NCBI GenBank assembly: GCA_964597685.1
Contig: CAZQZC010000149.1
Coordinates: forward strand, 1 to 6,977
Reading direction: 5' to 3'
DNA from: JBCBTJ01 sp964597685
GTDB taxonomy: Bacteria > Pseudomonadota > Alphaproteobacteria > Caulobacterales > Hyphomonadaceae
DNA length: 6,977 nucleotides
Below are positions 5,237-6,977 of this stretch, one piece after another. The first letter of the stretch is position 1. Every line of letters begins with the position of its first letter. The notes beneath the pieces were generated by a model, which worked only from the letters and a program-made list of their open reading frames with translations, made no database searches and was not told the DNA's origin. A program made the translations under genes and the position numbers.

Positions 5237-6064
5237 TCAGGACGGTTTGACGGGCTGCGCCGCCCCGCGGCGTTTCCCGCGGCCGGCGGTTGGCTTTGGC
5301 GAAGGCCGCCGCAAGAGACCGGCTCGCTCAGCCGGGCTGAGCGGACGCCACGCCCCCTCCGGCAAGTCTCCGAGCCGCACCGCGCCCACGCGCAGCCTGA
5401 GGAGATCGGCCACCCGAAGATCGACGAGCTCGCACATGCGCCGGATCTGGCGGTTTCGCCCTTCCCTCAGCACGAACCGCAGCGTCTGGTCCGCCACCTT
5501 AACAATCGTCGCTGTCTTCAAGCGCCGCCCATCGAGCTCCAGTCCGGATCTCAGCAAAGACAATTTATCCGGGGTGATCTGCCCTCGGACTCGAACCAGA
5601 TACTCTTTCTCAACCTCGCTCTCAGGACCGATCACCGCTTTCGCCAATACGCCGTCCTCTGAGAGGATCAGCAGACCCCGGCTGTCTTGATCCAAGCGGC
5701 CGATCGGCGCGAGTTTCGCGCCGCGTCCAGGAACTTTGCCTTGTCCGCCATGGCGCGTGTCGCGCTTGATCAGGCGGACTGCGGGAATCTGTTCTCCCTC
5801 CGGCGTGCCGGAGACGTAACCAACCGGTTTGTGGAGAACGATCGAGTGTTTCGCGTCGAGTTGAGCGGCGCCCTTGTCGGCCAGCGTCAGCGTCTGGCCC
5901 GGCTCGATCTTGCGTCCGAGGTCCTCAACCCGCGCGCCGTCGATCGACACGAGCCCGCGCTCGATGAGGGTTTCCGCTTCGCGCCGCGAACAGACGCCCT
6001 CCTGGGCGAGCCATTTGTTGATGCGGACAGGCTCGGCGCCCGCAAAGCGGCGGATGATCGGCAT
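5237..6064 (-). CDS. rRNA pseudouridine synthase, RsuA/RluF-like
   Basis: An enzyme that isomerises a uridine of ribosomal RNA to pseudouridine. An S4 RNA-binding domain occupies about 13-60 (RINKWLAQEGVCSRREAETL), followed by the catalytic domain with LHKPVGY at 77-83, the GRLDQDSRGLL motif at 122-132 with catalytic Asp125, KEYLV at 153-157 with the conserved Tyr155, and GRNRQIRRMCE at 202-212. The pattern, especially PIGRLDQDSRGL and NRQIRRMCE followed by LPEGAWRPL, resembles RluF, which modifies 23S rRNA, more than RsuA; RluB or RluE cannot be ruled out, so no symbol is given. The C-terminal 25 residues are basic and low in complexity (PSPKPTAGRGKRRGAA), as often seen in RluF/RluB, and may hold RNA. 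The ATG lies nine nt after the SDR stop, with TAGG overlapping that stop as a modest binding site. Confidence 0.92.
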   Translation of the reverse strand: MPIIRRFAGAEPVRINKWLAQEGVCSRREAETLIERGLVSIDGARVEDLGRKIEPGQTLTLADKGAAQLDAKHSIVLHKPVGYVSGTPEGEQIPAVRLIKRDTRHGGQGKVPGRGAKLAPIGRLDQDSRGLLILSEDGVLAKAVIGPESEVEKEYLVRVRGQITPDKLSLLRSGLELDGRRLKTATIVKVADQTLRFVLREGRNRQIRRMCELVDLRVADLLRLRVGAVRLGDLPEGAWRPLSPAERAGLLRRPSPKPTAGRGKRRGAAQPVKPS

Positions 6065-6073
6065 GGATGCGGC

Positions 6074-6898
6074 CTACCGCGCCGTCATGCCGCCGTCGAC
6101 GGTCAGTTCCTGGCCCGTCATATAGCTCGACGCGTCGGAGGCCAGGAATACGATCAGGTCAGCCACCTCCTCCGGCCGGCCAGCCCGGCCCATCGGCGCG
6201 ACCTGGCTGGCGATCAAATCCGGATCAAGCGCGTTGGCGCGCGTTTGGCTCATCATGGCTTGCATGTCCTCGGACCCCGCCGTCGCCTGCGACATCTCCG
6301 TGATCGATTTTGTCCAGATCGGCGTGTCGATGATGCCCGGATGGACGGAATTCACACGAATCCCGGTTTTCATCTGCGCACATTCAAGGGCTGCGGCTTT
6401 GGTGAACAATCTGACGCCGCCCTTGGAGGCGCAATAGGCGCTCGCGCCCGGCGCGCCGCGCAGGCCGGCGACCGAGGAGACGTTGATGATGGAGCCTCCG
6501 CCCGTCTCCCGCATCGCGCGAACACCAGCCCGGACGCCGAGGAACACGCTGTCGAGGTTCACCGCCATCTGCTTGCGCCAATCCTCCAGCGAATAATCGG
6601 CGATTGGGCCGCCGATGGCGATCCCGGCGTTATTCACCAATACGCGCAGCGGGCCGAATGTGTTTGCGGCCTCATCGACGATCTCGTCCCAGCGCGCCTC
6701 GTCGCAGACATCTTGGACCGCCGCCTTCGCCTGGCCGCCCGCTTCGCGGATCTCGCTGGCGCACGTCTTCAGCCCGTCCGCATCGATATCGGTGATGAGC
6801 ACCGCCGCGCCTTCGCGCGCGAGCGCAAAAGCCGCCGCACGGCCAATGCCGCTCGCCGCGCCGGTCACCAGCGCCGTCTGTCCGTCTAATCGCCCCAT
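6074..6898 (-). CDS. SDR family NAD(P)-dependent oxidoreductase
   Basis: A classical short-chain dehydrogenase/reductase that oxidises or reduces an alcohol or ketone; the substrate is not evident. In order: cofactor motif TGAASGIG at 12-19, Asp37 at the end of the second strand (LITDID), which favours NAD over NADP, NNAG at 89-92, Asn114, the catalytic Ser142, Tyr155 and Lys159 (YCASK), HPG at 186-188 and the family ending TGQELTVDGG at 261-270. The 274 residues and intact tetrad point to an active enzyme. A helical lid of about 30 residues with many Met and Gln (about 196-225) covers the substrate site. It resembles the 3-beta/17-beta-hydroxysteroid and cyclic-alcohol dehydrogenase types. 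It begins 13 nt after the upstream probable crotonase gene, which fits acyl-CoA or alcohol catabolism. Its TAG stop falls at the normal family end. Confidence 0.92.
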   Translation of the reverse strand: MGRLDGQTALVTGAASGIGRAAAFALAREGAAVLITDIDADGLKTCASEIREAGGQAKAAVQDVCDEARWDEIVDEAANTFGPLRVLVNNAGIAIGGPIADYSLEDWRKQMAVNLDSVFLGVRAGVRAMRETGGGSIINVSSVAGLRGAPGASAYCASKGGVRLFTKAAALECAQMKTGIRVNSVHPGIIDTPIWTKSITEMSQATAGSEDMQAMMSQTRANALDPDLIASQVAPMGRAGRPEEVADLIVFLASDASSYMTGQELTVDGGMTAR

Positions 6899-6911
6899 AA
6901 TCTGCGTCCCG

Positions 6912-6977
6912 TCACTCTTGCGCTTTCAGGAAGGCGCCGACGCCTTCCATGCAGGTTGTCTGGTCATCTCGAGCGCG
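6912..6977 (-). CDS. C-terminal end of a probable enoyl-CoA hydratase/crotonase family protein (partial)
   Basis: Twenty-one open codons run in from the right edge and end at TGA (6912-6914). The last residues, MEGVGAFLKAQE, resemble the typical crotonase C-terminus in which an EG-x-x-AFLEKR-like helix closes the protein; the preceding DDQTTC fits the variable turn before it. The gene ends 13 nt before the SDR start, so the two are probably in one operon. With only 21 residues the family call rests on this short tail and could be wrong; that it is coding is supported by the open frame, strand and spacing. Confidence 0.55.
   Translation of the reverse strand, partial: RARDDQTTCMEGVGAFLKAQE

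Noticed and set aside
5687..6889. 400-codon plus-strand open frame
   Set aside because: It lies antisense to the pseudouridine synthase and SDR genes, both of which show complete family motifs. Its translation is Arg/Ala/His-rich without any recognisable domain, as expected for a GC-rich shadow frame.

Overview
This window comes from a GC-rich proteobacterial chromosome, most likely an alphaproteobacterium. The clues are the xseB-ispA-dxs isoprenoid cluster, the alphaproteobacterial style of the Dxs, LepB and histidine-phosphatase sequences, and dense genes with short or overlapping junctions. The level below class cannot be fixed by eye; a Caulobacterales/Hyphomonadaceae-like lineage is only a guess. 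Every supported gene lies on the minus strand, so transcription runs from the right end of the window to the left. No tRNA, rRNA, CRISPR array, insertion sequence, integrase or prophage gene was seen.

Reading in the direction of transcription, the right block (6977 to 2639) holds the tail of a probable crotonase/enoyl-CoA hydratase, a classical SDR oxidoreductase, an RluF-like rRNA pseudouridine synthase, a metallo-beta-lactamase-fold hydrolase, an 87-residue two-helix membrane protein, a YbjQ/UPF0145 protein and a signal peptidase I. Junctions are tight: 13, 9, 47, 61 and 9 nt gaps, then an ATGA overlap between ybjQ and lepB. They could be one long transcript or two. The crotonase and SDR suggest acyl-CoA or alcohol/ketone metabolism. 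The membrane protein, YbjQ and LepB form an envelope-associated trio.

A gap of 173 nt (2466-2638) carries a weak hairpin just after lepB and a perfect 6-5-6 inverted repeat 29 nt before the next gene. The left block (2465 to 1) then holds a histidine-phosphatase-family protein, xseB (exonuclease VII small subunit), ispA (farnesyl diphosphate synthase) and dxs (first enzyme of the MEP pathway). IspA and Dxs supply the end and the entry of isoprenoid synthesis; XseB is a customary genomic companion of them.

The most notable observation is that dxs is broken by an in-frame TAG after codon 195. The same frame continues with recognisable Dxs sequence to the window edge, so this is a nonsense change or a base-call error rather than a natural end. 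A second point is a roughly 28-residue, cysteine-containing insertion in LepB after its last catalytic box. I did not find evidence of a new defence, mobile or otherwise undescribed multi-gene system.
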